Shown here: one piece after another, positions 26,501-28,704 of the stretch
Position numbering within the stretch: position 1 is the first letter of the stretch
How the letters are laid out: each line of letters begins with the position of its first letter
Source of the DNA: Pseudovibrio sp. M1P-2-3
Lineage (GTDB): Bacteria > Pseudomonadota > Alphaproteobacteria > Rhizobiales > Stappiaceae
Reading direction: 5' to 3'
Length of the DNA stretch: 64,000 bases
Assembly: GCF_031501865.1 (NCBI RefSeq)
Contig: NZ_JARRCW010000001.1
Location: 2,129,001 to 2,193,000 of the forward strand
Made by a program: the position numbers and the translations under genes
The notes under the pieces: generated by a model
What the model saw: only the letters and a program-made list of their open reading frames with translations
What the model was told of the DNA's origin: nothing
Databases searched by the model: none

Positions 26501-28368
26501 CCTCATTACAGACGATATTTACAAGCGGAGAGGCCCTCAGTGCAACGTGCGTGAGACGGTTCCATGCGGTCGTTGCTAAAGCGGGGAAAGAGGCCGAGCT
26601 GATCAACCTATATGGGCCAACAGAGGCTACCATTGAGGTTTTATGTTATCCAACAACTGGCAGCGAAACGGTGATCCCTATTGGTGCTCCTGTAGCCAAC
26701 ACGCAGGCTTATGTGGTGGACCCATGGGGGCAGCCGGTCCCGATCGGAGTTTCTGGCGAACTTCTGATTGGCGGGGTTCAGGTGAGCCGCGGCTATCTGG
26801 TGCGGCCGGGGTTAACTGCGGAGAAGTTCATTGCCGATCCGTTTTCCGGTAAAGCGGGGGCGCGGCTGTATCGCACCGGGGATCTGGCCTGTTGGCGATC
26901 TGATGGCACGCTGGAATTCCTTGGCCGCATCGATACTCAGGTCAAGATCCGCGGCATGCGGGTAGAGCTGGGTGAGATTGAGGCGGCGCTGCAAGCGCAA
27001 GCGAGCATTATGCAGGCTGTCGTTGTGGCTAAAACGTTTGATAAGCATAATCAATCAGATATTGATTTGATCGCTTATATTGTGCCGCAAATACTAAAGA
27101 ACACGACCAGCGCTGTTGATGTACGAACGAACGATAAACATGATTTGGTGCTAGGTTTAGACATGATTCCGGATCTGGGTTCTGTGCGAAACTCCCTCAG
27201 AAGTGTTCTTCCCGAACATATGGTGCCCGCACAGTTTGTGGGGCTGTCTTGTCTGCCATTGACCTCTTCAGGTAAAGTGGATCGTAAAGCCCTACCTGAA
27301 GTGAGTGTAGAGGTGGTGCAAAGTCAGTTTGTGGCTCCAGCCAATGCTACAGAACAGCTGGTTGCCTCAACCTTTAGTGAATTGCTTGGGGTAGAACAGG
27401 TAGGACGAGAAGATAGCTTCTTTAATCTCGGGGGACATTCTCTTCGCGCTGTTCAGCTAGTTATGCGCCTGACAGCCGCGATCGGTAAGGCTGTCGCCAT
27501 TCGCACTGTATTTGAAGCGCCAACGGTGAGAGCCTTGGCCCAGTGTATTGATAATGCACAGACCGGGTACTCCCCTCTTGTTCCTTTCAGGAAGACTGGG
27601 CCTTCTTCTAGAGCAATTGTGTGTTTTCCCCCTTTGCTAGGAATAGCGACTCCCTACAACAAAGATGTCATAGTGAACCAGTGGGGAGAGTTTGGGGATG
27701 TAATTGGTATACAAGCCAGAGGTCTTGGACAAGATGAAGTGCCGTTTGAGACCTATGAGGAAATGATTTCCTGCTACTTTGAAGCATTGGAGAAGGAAAA
27801 ATATGACGCGCTGGTATTTGTTGGCTGGTCAATGGGGGGAAAAGTTGCTCTTGATGTAGGCTTGAGATTTCAGAGTGTAAACCGGCCAATTGACGCACTC
27901 ATCATATTGGATACCGATCCATTCAATGAACCAAGACAAAGCCCAAAGGATATCCTAGATGTTTTGGTTAAGGAATTTTGTGGGGATTTGTCGGAGGAAT
28001 TTATAGAAGGTTTGAGCGAAGGTGAGAAAAGAGACTACCTTAAACGAGATCTTATAAGCTCTGAAATTGAGGAGACCGGAGACTCTATTCTGGGAGAGAA
28101 AGAGCTTGAAATGTTGGTTGATATGTCGCTTGCGCACGGGGAAATATGGCTTCAGCGACCTGATCCAACGCCACTGGAATGCATAGGGTATATAATCCGA
28201 GCACAAGAAAATATCAGAAGTGAAAAAAAGCCTGATTTGGGTTGGTCTAATATATGCTTCGAAGTTCATACCATGGATATTCACTTGGCACATACTGAGT
28301 TGTTTGACTTGAATAAGGCCGCGAAAACTGCAGCTCTCGTTAGAGAATGTATCACAGACCTCACATAA
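1..28368 (+). CDS. Giant nonribosomal peptide synthetase 1, 5'-partial, with C-terminal thioesterase
   Basis: The frame is open from the left edge to a TAA stop at 28366-28368 (at least 9,455 residues, about 1 MDa). The first in-frame initiator-like codon (TTG at 28) lies inside an A domain, so the true start is outside the window. Domain order: end of A1-T1, then eight C-A-T modules, then TE. Each complete A domain except A3 shows the TSGS/TTGxPKG loop, an FDxS-type A4 motif, a YGP(T/S/V)E-type A5 motif, YRTGDL and the SGKVDRK lysine motif. All nine carriers have GGHS with the phosphopantetheine serine, and all C domains have HHxxxD. The TE has GWSMGG. No epimerase, methyltransferase, ketoreductase or polyketide domain is seen. 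By family knowledge this cytoplasmic assembly line builds a peptide on carrier thioesters and releases it by hydrolysis or cyclisation. Modules are unusually alike in DNA sequence, with repeats of 1-2.3 kb. The product is unknown. Confidence 0.97.
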   Translation, partial: ALGSDLAHYLTELAPTAWNTYGPTECTVTVTTSRLTSEYSNSIGVPAQNVQAFVVDPWGQPVPIGVSGELLIGGVQVSRGYLRRSGLTAEKFIADPFSGKKGARLYRTGDLARWRSDGTLEYLGRIDTQVKIRGMRVELGEIEAALQAQAGIVQAVVVARSFEGTSREDVSLVAYVVPQGRTEDLVACALDHSVESDGGAKTDQQAMHILRLEGVLDVAQVRSCLASILPRHMIPSQFVGLSCLPLTPSGKVDRKALPDVAGTTVQVGYVAPRTQHEELICQIMRDVIAHDRRSLERVGLDDNFFEIGGHSIFAAQLALRLEKALGMHVPVRLVFESPSARQLATRLEERFDKPLPAVEPVDRKAPIPASFEQERMWLANARFEGQPVYNEGMPLILRGAVDTPALRQAVQGVLERYEVLRTRLVSRDTGLWQEIDPPESLQNVFEDWSQEGQPLEALQERAQQRGARLLAAAYDLSTDHPCRSLVLKLSPTVHVWCLATHHSVGDNWSLSHVLPADFAALYEAATEGRPVALPPLPLHYADYAAWQRSEAMASVLAEELQWWQQTLSGIPQALDLPFDRPRPQQRSFAGRRIITPGLDPDQWRQVEAFAARHEATPFMVFVAALSSFLARVCGNQNIVLGTPHVMKPDAALWPEFGYFGNTLALRLPVDGQESFESLVTQARTCVQDAFSHQYVPFEQVVSALEDTAATVTPVFQVLLVMHAFRDEGAVLLDGVEAEYLEGSHPPISKYDLTVDINPCTSGVILSMEYATDVFDEKTVQRLGAMLQRFLTSALQTPDTPVALLQLLDGAEREQLLHGFNDTHVSYPEDQTVVDLFEAQARQQPEAVAVVDGEHQLSYGELDAASNRLARYLISQGVGLEQVVGVCLERSAELIITLLAIWKAGGAYLPLDPDYPPERLAFMLGDAGVRVVLTHRNMREAAALNAKAGEIRLVVLDDIDIRQSLTAFSGKVLTQSYLESSLTPRSLAYVIYTSGSTGIPKGVMVPHHNVVRLLKATQRWFQFGPADVWSLFHSYAFDFSLWEMWGALCTGGRAVVVPLWIARSPHAFADLVIKRGVSVLNQTPTAFAGLLEHLLHSDSDTSSLRLVIFGGEAFDLSLLAPLQQQDSGLRPSFVNMYGITETTVHSTYFPVLLDRGAGGGSCIGRALPDLQLYVLDEWLGLAPLGVSGELLVAGAGLARGYLGRSGLTAEKFIADPFSGKAGARLYRTGDLAHWRSDGTLEYLGRIDTQVKIRGMRVELGEIEAVLQSQEGIRQAIVVATSSQDPQGTQTQLVAYVVPSALQNGEGPSSSQASNTQAREGNAPTSAQLSLVGLIDLVALRAALKRHLPDHMVPAQFIGLSCVPLTPSGKVDRKTLPDVSGEVVQSRFVAPANATEQLVAAIFSELLGVEQVGREDNFFALGGHSLRAVQLVTRLQAATGKNVAIRHVFEAPTVVELAVYLDHTQLASEYVPLVPADRAHPLPLSFQQERLWFLDQLDEGAGAAYSITGAWQIEGHINRVALDRAVWDLLARHEALRTVLVSESHGQPSQRICPVTGSEMVVKDVSSLDRQRQMEWVRELESQRFALDKGPLFTLTLLLCSPTSQILVFRGHHSVLDGWSLSILWQDLSMFYLQACEGSSAHLPTPIQYADYAVWQRKVLSHESLKEEVNWWMQELSGMPQVISLPFDYPRPRQMNYAGGMVSFSVSSQVTQGLKDLGRRHNATLFMVLETAMAAFLCRLGAGNDVVIATSVAGRSLPELEGMVGLFVNTLAVRNRINLSRSFTEQLNVCQQAILAAFAHDMVPFEAIVDAVTPVRTLRHPPLTQVLLVLQNTPLGPEMLHLGNSVAHQIESEEQTAKFDLTLDLTEGPQGLSGTLNYASQLFEPTTCARIAAMFQLFLEDVSHAPQKSLHEMCLLDGSQRDHLLYDYQNPVSDEPIDLTVIDLFETQARLYPQSRAVIHGQLEVCYGELDQSSSRLAHYLLTKGVEPEQVVGVCMERSAELIIILLAIWKAGGVYLPLDPQDPPERLAFLVQDANAGLMILSKSSGLMQHEGMERLNVPFVCLDSFCLQMHSDQVEVTSLPSLNLQPKRQAYVIYTSGSSGHPKGVVGSHDNLVHLAWGYCQGLQIQSHLHGLQRAPHIWVVFFEEVLPMLVTGGCVEIYHKRGPFDAQDFWAFVKEKSINYLVGLPSLLGSASEEFDFAQKVFVVTGEAPKWQDLEPVATHAQLHNSFGSTETGAVSAISSQILSSDSMTELRPFGVAKIYILDTYLGLAPVGVTGQVHVGGQAAARGYVGQAKLTAQKFIADPFSNKGGERLYCTGDLARWRSDGTLELIGRMDRQVKVLGMRVELGEIEMALQRQGAIAQAAVVARKAEGREVQLTAYVVPQSVLEEQKGKEIDVGQPPLKTNCPLVLPSPILPDLMELRRALQQTLPQHMIPVRFVGLTYLPLTATGKRDRQALPDVAGSTVQVGYAAPQSSQEWLVAETFTNILGVERVGRNDSFFDLGGHSLSAVRLVSRLSQSVGKTVAVRDVFENPTVAGLALQLQTMTTFYDQMPLVPQDHNQLLPLSLQQERLWFLDRLDARAGAAYHTFMAVYLTGPLDVVALDQAVAKLVARHTVLRTTFVESDYGRPYQRIASAEGRGLVRKEEGKGWSKTQQEAWIEVCLTRSFDLAKGPLFRVELLRLGQNYHLMVIGAHHSVMDGWSFGILRKDLAALYREVMTGSPAPLSPLTIDYADYAVWQRQVLTSEHLKLDLAWWVEELSGVPEAITLPFDRPRPPIMDYKGSRVPLSVPAQLTQELKQLGQAHTATLFMVLETVFAVLLSRLGAGREVVIATPVAGRNRTELEGLIGFFVNTVPIRNRLNLKRSFSEQLQICQEAVLAALAHDTVPFGQVVDALSPERSMGHAPITQVLLTLQNVPDWESELTLGEAVATSVSMSKEVSAKFELELVLWETRQGLEGTLVFATQVFDQQTAEHIAAQYCRLLQRVVQAPHIALYDLPVLDGAEREQLLYGFNDTHVSYPENQTVVDLFEAQARQRPEAVAVVDGAHQLSYGELDAASNRLARYLIFQGVGPEQVVGVCLERSAQLIITLLAIWKAGGAYLPLDPDYPPERLAFMLKDARAKVVATDKTACRSIGELEKDKSVRRLFVDGQITKTAIAGLSAHRLLPQERLARLWPSTLCYTLFTSGSSGRPKGVCVEHRQLTNYLGFVNSAFARKKVERVLHYTSLGFDYSAEELWWPLAYGHTAVIWTGSRQMLAETLGRCLHQAHVTTLVVVPSLLEVLQEQDDLKGSLDLQVLCGGEALPLRMAQKLLNAELVGRLVNHYGPVETTINVSYAVVEEIHSSSIPIGSPVSNTQTYVVDPWGQPVPIGVAGELLIGGMQVSRGYLGRSGLTAEKFIADPFSGKLGARLYRTGDLARWRPDGTLEYLGRIDTQVKIRGMRVELGEIEAVLQSQEGIRQAIVVATSSQDPQGTQTQLVAYVVPSALQNGEGPSSSQTSNTQAREGNAPTSAQLSLVGLIDLVALRAALKRHLPDHMVPTQFIGLSCVPLTPSGKVDRKALPDVSGEVVQSRFVAPANATEQLIAAIFSELLGVEQVGREDNFFALGGHSLRAVQLVTRLQAATGKNVAIRHVFEAPTVVELAVYLDHTQLASEYVPLVPADRAHPLPLSFQQERLWFLDQLDERAGAAYHIEGAFLLEGRLDLDALDQAFGALVSRHEALRTVFETGENDQPCQVIKDVPGTGVLVVEDSHGVSEGALVSQVQDLLGRPFDLMKGPLFRVTLLRIASHTHVLVIGGHHSVLDGWSLGILWRELSALYREAMTGEVARLRSLTVQYPDYAEWQRQVLSQGRLEKELSWWREELSGVPEAITLPFDHPRPKTMDYQGSVVTFTVPEELNSKLKQMGQSHSATLFMVLETVFAVLLARLGAGRDVVVASPEAGRYRPELEGLIGFFVNTLTLRNRVDLTSSFEEHLQRTREVVLSAFAHAQIPFEAVVQALEPVRSMQHAPVAQVAFILQNTPEVEFEPHLGEVEISGFTQAPPPAAKFELAFECVETDGGLEGNVFYATQVFDQQTVERIAAQYCRLLQQVVQAPQACLYDHSLLGEDEFEHLLHGFNDTHVSYPEDQTVVELFEAQARLRPDAVAVVDGAHQLSYGELDAASNRLARYLICQGVGPEQVVGVCLERSAQLIITLLAIWKSGGAYLPLDPEHPPERLAFMLKDAGVRLGVTDKWHTGSVITEHVDNNRQSWILLDKIGVNECLKEFASCKILSDEGRSEFRTHHLAYIIYTSGSTGKPKAVAVSHSNTVNLVRHQATYVSKGRSQRVAQFAAIGFDASLSEALMSLCTGATLCVVPVQARASGTLLAREMEQQGITMLTLPPVLLGDFLRASPSGLQTLVTAGDKPNSRWVHQATQNYSYINGYGPTETTVCVANFIARSDFTDTEVPIGSPVPNTQAYVVDPRLQPVPIGVSGELLIGGVQVSRGYLRRSGLTAEKFIADPFSGKAGARLYRTGDLARWRSDGTLEFLGRMDTQVKIRGMRVELGEIEAALQAQAGIVQAVVVARSFEGTSREDVSLVAYVVPQGRTEDLVACALDHSVESDGETDHQAMYILRLESVLDAAQVRSGLASILPGHMIPSQFVGLSCLPLTPSGKVDRKGLPDVAGTTVQVGFVAPRTQHEELICQIMRDVVAHDRRSLERVGLDDNFFEIGGHSIFAAQLALRLEKALGMHVPVRLVFESPSARQLATRLEERFDKPLPAVEPVDRKAPISASFEQERMWLANARFEGQPVYNEGLPLILRGAVDTQALRQAVQGVLERYEVLRTRLVSRDTRLWQEIDPPESLQNVFEDWSQEGQPLEALQERAQQRGARLLAAAYDLSTDHPCRSLVLKLSPTVHVWCLATHHSVGDNWSLSHVLPTDFAALYQAAKEGRPATLPPLPLHYADYAAWQRSEAMAPVLAEELQWWQQALSGIPQALDLPFDRPRPQQRSFAGRRIITPGLDPDQWRQVEAFAARLEATPFMVFVAALSSFLARVCGNQDIVLGTPHVMKPDAALWPEFGYFGNTLALRLPVDGQESFESLVTQARTCVQDAFTHQYVPFEQVVSALEDTAANITPVFQVLLVMHAFRDEGAVLLDGVEAEYLEGSHPPISKYDLTVDINPCTSGVILSMEYATDVFDEKTVHRLGAMLQRFLTSALQTPDTPVALLQLLDGAEREQLLHGFNDTHVSYPEDQTVVELFEAQARLRPDAVAVVDGEHQLSYGELDAASNRLARYLIRQGVGLEQVVGVCLERSSELIITLLAIWKAGGAYLPLDPDYPHQRLAFMLGGANSQLLFSHSRYSSIIEILKAKLNISCVMVDQQPISGPLACTPKDSVSEPSYKYKLKPDDLAYVIYTSGSTGHPKGIFVAHDSLYNNTRVAIDKRSLKFGDRVLSNTPLCFDASLFELLPVLSVGGVLVIDGGQKRTPEALVKIMKENSVTHIFLTPSRLATFESVVLTVPYIDVGGEKCSQNLIDHYSETAHMVSYYGPSEVTIFVMACQLQKQQPPQLGAPVSNTQTYVVDPWGQPVPIGVAGELLIGGMQVSRGYLGRSGLTAEKFIADPFSGKLGARLYRTGDLARWRPDGTLEYLGRIDTQVKIRGMRVELGEIEAVLQSQEGIRQAIVVATSSQDPQGTQTQLVAYVVPSALQNGEGPSSSQTSNTQAREGNAPTSAQLSLVGLIDLVALRAALKRHLPDHMVPTQFIGLSCVPLTPSGKVDRKALPDVSGEVVQSRFVAPANATEQLIAAIFSELLGVEQVGREDNFFALGGHSLRAVQLVTRLQAATGKNVAIRHVFEAPTVVELAVYLDHTQLASEYVPLVPADRAHPLPLSFQQERLWFLDQLDERAGAAYHIEGAFLLEGRLDLDALDQAFGALVSRHEALRTVFETGENDQPCQVIKDVPGTGVLVVEDSHGVSEGALVSQVQDLLGRPFDLMKGPLFRVTLLRIASHTHVLVIGGHHSVLDGWSLGILWRELSALYREAMTGEVARLRSLTVQYPDYAEWQRQVLSQGRLEKELSWWREELSGVPEAITLPFDHPRPKTMDYQGSVVTFTVPEELNSKLKQMGQSHSATLFMVLETVFAVLLARLGAGRDVVVASPEAGRYRPELEGLIGFFVNTLTLRNRVDLTSSFEEHLQRTREVVLSAFAHAQIPFEAVVQALEPVRSMQHAPVAQVAFILQNTPEVEFEPHLGEVEISGFTQAPPPAAKFELAFECVETDGGLEGNVFYATQVFDQQTVERIAAQYCRLLQQVVQAPQACLYDHSLLGEDEFEHLLHGFNDTHVSYPEDQTVVELFEAQARLRPDAVAVVDGEHQLSYGELDAASNRLARYLICQGVGPEQVVGVCLERSAQLIITLLAIWKAGGAYLPLDPDYPPERLAFMLKDARVRVVFTQCSVMKVSALGEKAGGGHLVVLDDVDVRQELLAFNGKTPTLDGQLNASSFSSFAYVIYTSGSTGTPKGVMVCHKGLSNRLAWMQEMVPLGPEDVLLQKTPYTFDVSVWELFWGVTCGARVVILAPNAHRQVDLVCQAIVDNGVSVIHFVPSLFEPYVASLEAGEELESLTSLQTIFTSGEALSATCVRRFHAVVAKAGKEAELINLYGPTEATIEVLCYPTTGSETVIPIGAPVANTQAYVVDPWGQPVPIGVSGELLIGGVQVSRGYLRRSGLTAEKFIADPFSGKAGARLYRTGDLARWRSDGTLEFLGRMDTQVKIRGMRVELGEIEAALQAQAGIVQAVVVARSFEGTSREDVSLVAYVVPQGRTEDLVACALDHSVESDGETDHQAMYILRLESVLDAAQVRSGLASTLPGHMIPSQFVGLSCLPLTPSGKVDRKGLPDVAGTTVQVGFVAPRTQHEELICQIMRDVVAHDRRSLERVGLDDNFFEIGGHSIFAAQLALRLEKALGMHVPVRLVFESPSARQLATRLEERFDKPLPAVEPVDRKAPISASFEQERMWLANARFEGQPVYNEGLPLILRGAVDTQALRQAVQGVLERYEVLRTRLVSRDTRLWQEIDPPESLQNVFEDWSQEGQPLEALQERAQQRGARLLAAAYDLSTDHPCRSLVLKLSPTVHVWCLATHHSVGDNWSLSHVLPTDFAALYQAAKEGRPATLPPLPLHYADYAAWQRSEAMAPVLAEELQWWQQTLSGIPQALDLPFDRPRPQQRSFAGRRIITPGLDPDQWRQVEAFAARHEATPFMVFVAALSSFLARVCGNQNIVLGTPHVMKPDAALWPEFGYFGNTLALRLPVDGQESFEGLVTQARTCVQDAFAHQYVPFEQVVSALEDTAANITPVFQVLLVMHAFRDEGAVLLDGVEAEYLEGSHPPISKYDLTVDINPCTSGVILSMEYATDVFDEKTVQRLGAMLQRFLTSALQTPDTPVALLQLLDGAEREQLLHGFNDTHVSYPEDQTVVELFEAQARLRPDAVAVVDGEHQLSYGELDAASNRLARYLIRQGVGLEQVVGVCLERSSELIITLLAIWKAGGAYLPLDPEYPPERLAFMLGDAGVRVVLTHRNMREAAALNAKAGEIRLVVLDDIDVRQLLMAFSGKVLTQNYSESLLRTRSLAYVIYTSGSTGSPKGVMISHKGLSNRLAWMQEMLPLGPEDVLLQKTPYTFDVSVWELFWWACHGAQVVMLPPGGHRDTDLVWQTMCLHKVSVLHFVPSLFASYLDDLKVGKDRESLATLRAVVTSGEALPLSCVRSFHEILVQERCSTALVNLYGPTETTIDVTAYQTIGTEDVVSIGSPVPNTQAYVVDARVQPVPIGVSGELLIGGVQVSRGYLVRPGLTAEKFIADPFSGKAGARLYRTGDLARWRSDGTLEFLGRMDTQVKIRGMRVELGEIEAALQAQAGIVQAVVVARSFEGTSIEDVSLVAYVVPQGRTEDLVACALDHSVESGGETDLQAMYILRLESVLDAAQVRSGLASILPGHMIPSQFVGLSCLPLTPSGKVDRKGLPDVAGTTVQVGFVAPRTQHEELICQIMRDVVAHDRRSLERVGLDDNFFEIGGHSIFAAQLALRLEKALGMHVPVRLVFESPSARQLATRLEERFDKPLPAVEPVDRKAPIPASFEQERMWLANARFEGQPVYNEGLPLIVRGAVDTQALRQAVQGVLERYEVLRTRLVSRDTRLWQEIDPPESLQNVFEDWSQEGQPLEVLLEKAQQRGARLLAAAYDLSTDHPCRSLVLKLSPTVHVWCLATHHSVGDNWSLSHVLPTDFAALYQAAKEGRPATLPPLPLHYADYAAWQRSEAMAPVLAEELQWWQQTLSGIPQALDLPFDRPRPQQRSFAGRRIITPGLDPDQWRQVEAFAARLEATPFMVFVAALSSFLARVCGNQDIVLGTPHVMKPDAALWPEFGYFGNTLALRLPVDGQESFESLVTQARTCVQDAFSHQYVPFEQVVSALEDTAANITPVFQVLLVMHAFRDEGAELLDGVEAEYLEGSHPPISKYDLTMDINPCTSGVILSMEYATDVFDEDTVQRLGAMLQRFLTSALQTPDTPVALLQLLDGAEREHLLHGFNDTHVSYPEDQTVVELFEAQARLRPDAVAVVDGAHQLSYGELDAASNRLARYLICQGVGPEQVVGVCLERSAQLIITLLAIWKAGGAYLPLDPDYPPERLAFMLKDARVRVVFTQCSVMKVSALGEKAGGGHLVVLDDVDVRQELLAFNGKTPTLDGQLNASSFSSFAYVIYTSGSTGTPKGVMVCHKGLSNRLAWMQEMVPLGPEDVLLQKTPYTFDVSVWELFWGVTCGARVVILAPNAHRQVDLVCQAIVDNGVSVIHFVPSLFEPYVASLEAGEELESLTSLQTIFTSGEALSATCVRRFHAVVAKAGKEAELINLYGPTEATIEVLCYPTTGSETVIPIGAPVANTQAYVVDPWGQPVPIGVSGELLIGGVQVSRGYLVRPGLTAEKFIADPFSGKAGARLYRTGDLACWRSDGTLEFLGRIDTQVKIRGMRVELGEIEAALQAQASIMQAVVVAKTFDKHNQSDIDLIAYIVPQILKNTTSAVDVRTNDKHDLVLGLDMIPDLGSVRNSLRSVLPEHMVPAQFVGLSCLPLTSSGKVDRKALPEVSVEVVQSQFVAPANATEQLVASTFSELLGVEQVGREDSFFNLGGHSLRAVQLVMRLTAAIGKAVAIRTVFEAPTVRALAQCIDNAQTGYSPLVPFRKTGPSSRAIVCFPPLLGIATPYNKDVIVNQWGEFGDVIGIQARGLGQDEVPFETYEEMISCYFEALEKEKYDALVFVGWSMGGKVALDVGLRFQSVNRPIDALIILDTDPFNEPRQSPKDILDVLVKEFCGDLSEEFIEGLSEGEKRDYLKRDLISSEIEETGDSILGEKELEMLVDMSLAHGEIWLQRPDPTPLECIGYIIRAQENIRSEKKPDLGWSNICFEVHTMDIHLAHTELFDLNKAAKTAALVRECITDLT
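1081..4395 (+). other. NRPS1 module 2: C2 (type X)-A2 (Thr)-T2
   Basis: C2 begins with SFEQERMW near 1111 and carries HHSVGDNWS (HH codons 1501-1506), with Asn where most C domains have Gly. A2 runs from about 2450 to 4130. Aligned by eye to the PheA pocket it gives DFWNIGMVHK, the established threonine code. T2 has GGHSLRAVQ (serine codon 4267-4269), the type Y carrier. Confidence 0.88.
4411..7645 (+). other. NRPS1 module 3: C3 (type Y)-A3 (atypical pocket)-T3
   Basis: C3 has SFQQERLW and HHSVLDGWS (HH codons 4828-4833). A3 keeps YTSGSSGHPKG, a variant YCTGDL, and a lysine motif (TGKRDRQ). Its A4 region reads HIWVVFFEEV with no FDxS, and its A5 motif is NSFGSTETG instead of NxYGPTE. The pocket reads roughly VVEVVTSAVK, so Asp235, which binds the alpha-amino group, is Val. 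The domain may load a substrate without an alpha-amino group, or be inactive. T3 has GGHSLSAVR, serine codon 7516-7518. Confidence 0.8.
7660..10960 (+). other. NRPS1 module 4: C4 (type Y)-A4 (unassigned)-T4
   Basis: C4 has SLQQERLW and HHSVMDGWS (HH codons 8080-8085). A4 has FTSGSSGRPKG, FDYSAEELWW and NHYGPVETT. The pocket reads DYEVLGHINK, which I do not recognise. The last A domain of NRPS2 has the same core and code. T4 is GGHSLRAVQ with serine codon 10825-10827. The 3' half of this module belongs to a 2.3-kb direct repeat with module 6. Confidence 0.85.
10051..12359. repeat. Direct repeat R1, first copy (A4 C-part, T4, C5)
   Basis: About 2.3 kb that I find identical to 16648-18956 wherever I compared them (offset 6,597 = 2,199 codons). 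It spans the A4 C-terminal part, T4 and C5, and stops at the C-A linker. Confidence 0.93.
10980..14255 (+). other. NRPS1 module 5: C5 (type Y)-A5 (Tyr-like aromatic)-T5
   Basis: C5 has HHSVLDGWS (HH codons 11389-11394). A5 shows YTSGSTGKPKA, FDASLSEAL and NGYGPTETTVC. The pocket reads DASTVAGVCK, one residue from the tyrocidine Tyr code DASTVAAVCK, so an aromatic residue is likely. The core is more AT-rich than its flanks. T5 is type X (GGHSIFAAQ, serine codon 14137-14139), so the carrier type switches inside this module. Confidence 0.85.
13427..15730. repeat. Direct repeat R2, first copy (A5 C-part, T5, C6)
   Basis: A type X A(C-terminal)-T-C block, nearly identical to 20060-22363 (offset 6,633). 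A few substitutions are visible, for example CCCTTC/TTTATG-type differences inside the C domain. Ends are approximate. Confidence 0.85.
14281..17545 (+). other. NRPS1 module 6: C6 (type X)-A6 (branched aliphatic-like)-T6
   Basis: C6 is type X (HHSVGDNWS, HH codons 14707-14712). A6 has YTSGSTGHPKG, FDASLFELL and SYYGPSEVTIF. The pocket reads DAFFDGYIFK, closest in my memory to Ile/Val codes that begin DAFF. The core at about 15985-16640 is visibly AT-rich between GC-rich flanks. T6 is type Y, serine codon 17422-17424. Confidence 0.8.
16648..18956. repeat. Direct repeat R1, second copy (A6 C-part, T6, C7)
   Basis: Second copy of the 10051-12359 tract. The first visible difference at its 3' end is A to G (12360 versus 18957). 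Such identity over 2.3 kb implies recent duplication, gene conversion, or an assembly copy. Confidence 0.93.
17575..20900 (+). other. NRPS1 module 7: C7 (type Y)-A7 (Ser)-T7
   Basis: C7 copies C5 (HH codons 17986-17991). A7 has YTSGSTGTPKG, FDVSVWELFW and NLYGPTEATIE. The pocket reads DVWHFSLIEK, next to the known serine codes DVWHFSLVDK and DVWHLSLIDK. T7 is type X, serine codon 20770-20772. The A7 core recurs almost unchanged in A9. Confidence 0.88.
18922..20088. repeat. Direct repeat R3, first copy (A7 core)
   Basis: The serine-type A7 N-terminal domain and core, almost identical to 25630-26796 (offset 6,708 = 2,236 codons) with a handful of substitutions. It ends where the two A domains take different C-terminal blocks. 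Confidence 0.85.
20060..22363. repeat. Direct repeat R2, second copy (A7 C-part, T7, C8)
   Basis: Second copy of the type X block at 13427-15730. Ends are approximate because all type X blocks in both synthetases are related. Confidence 0.85.
20914..24245 (+). other. NRPS1 module 8: C8 (type X)-A8 (Ser)-T8
   Basis: C8 is type X (HH codons 21340-21345). A8 has YTSGSTGSPKG, FDVSVWELFWW and NLYGPTETTID. The pocket reads DVWHVSLIDK, a serine-type code. T8 is type X (GGHSIFAAQ, serine codon 24124-24126). The C-terminal part of A8, T8 and most of C9 form an inverted near-identical repeat with NRPS2. Confidence 0.88.
23347..25231 (+). repeat. Inverted in-frame repeat R4, NRPS1 copy
   Basis: About 1.9 kb covering the A8 C-terminal part, T8 and most of C9. 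It pairs with 50960-52844 on the opposite strand (paired coordinates sum to 76191), with only scattered differences seen. Codon phase is the same in both genes. Confidence 0.9.
24274..27550 (+). other. NRPS1 module 9: C9 (type X)-A9 (Ser)-T9
   Basis: C9 is type X (HH codons 24694-24699). A9 repeats the A7 core (DVWHFSLIEK, serine). Past about 27010 the sequence leaves the repeat family and becomes more AT-rich. The A8-A9 linker and T9 are distinct, with GGHSLRAVQ (type Y, serine codon 27439-27441). Confidence 0.88.
25630..26796. repeat. Direct repeat R3, second copy (A9 core)
   Basis: Second copy of the A7 core. It is followed by a different downstream block (type Y carrier and TE) from that of A7 (type X carrier and C domain). 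Confidence 0.85.
27560..28368 (+). other. NRPS1 thioesterase domain
   Basis: The terminal domain of about 265 residues has the alpha/beta-hydrolase fold of NRPS type I thioesterases. It shows a VCFPPLLG start, GWSMGG (27823-27840, nucleophile Ser codon 27829-27831), a likely acid in LDTDPF, and a likely base in DIHLAHTELF. By family it releases the peptide by hydrolysis or macrocyclisation. Its NRPS2 counterpart is clearly related but much more diverged than the modules are from one another. Confidence 0.92.
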
Positions 28369-28486
28369 ATACATACTGGATATAGCCATAAGCATATAAT
28401 TTAATTATATATTAACCATGATTTATTGTAACCGTTGGTCTAGTCCCACCTAGGTCCCGTTTACAAATAGGGTTCACAAACCCAAT

Positions 28487-28540
28487 AATTTGTGATTCAA
28501 AGTAATTGTATAGTCCCGCAGAGACATGGAATCACAAATT
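28487..28540. repeat. 12-bp inverted repeat downstream of NRPS1
   Basis: AATTTGTGATTC at 28487-28498 is exactly repeated in inverse at 28529-28540 with a 30-nt spacer, about 120 nt after the NRPS1 stop. There is no T-run, so a rho-independent terminator is not clearly shown. The rest of 28369-28704 holds no gene I can support. Confidence 0.5.
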
Positions 28541-28704
28541 GCTGGTTTAGGGAATCCCGAAACCAATCTGTATCGACACGCTCTAAAGCGTACCTTGGCG
28601 ACACTGCCTTCACACGACAGTCTCATTCCTTACAGTTATAGGGGAAGTCAGGGTGAATTCAACTGATCGTCGCAACAGTTCGACACTAGAGATTGCGATG
28701 ATAA

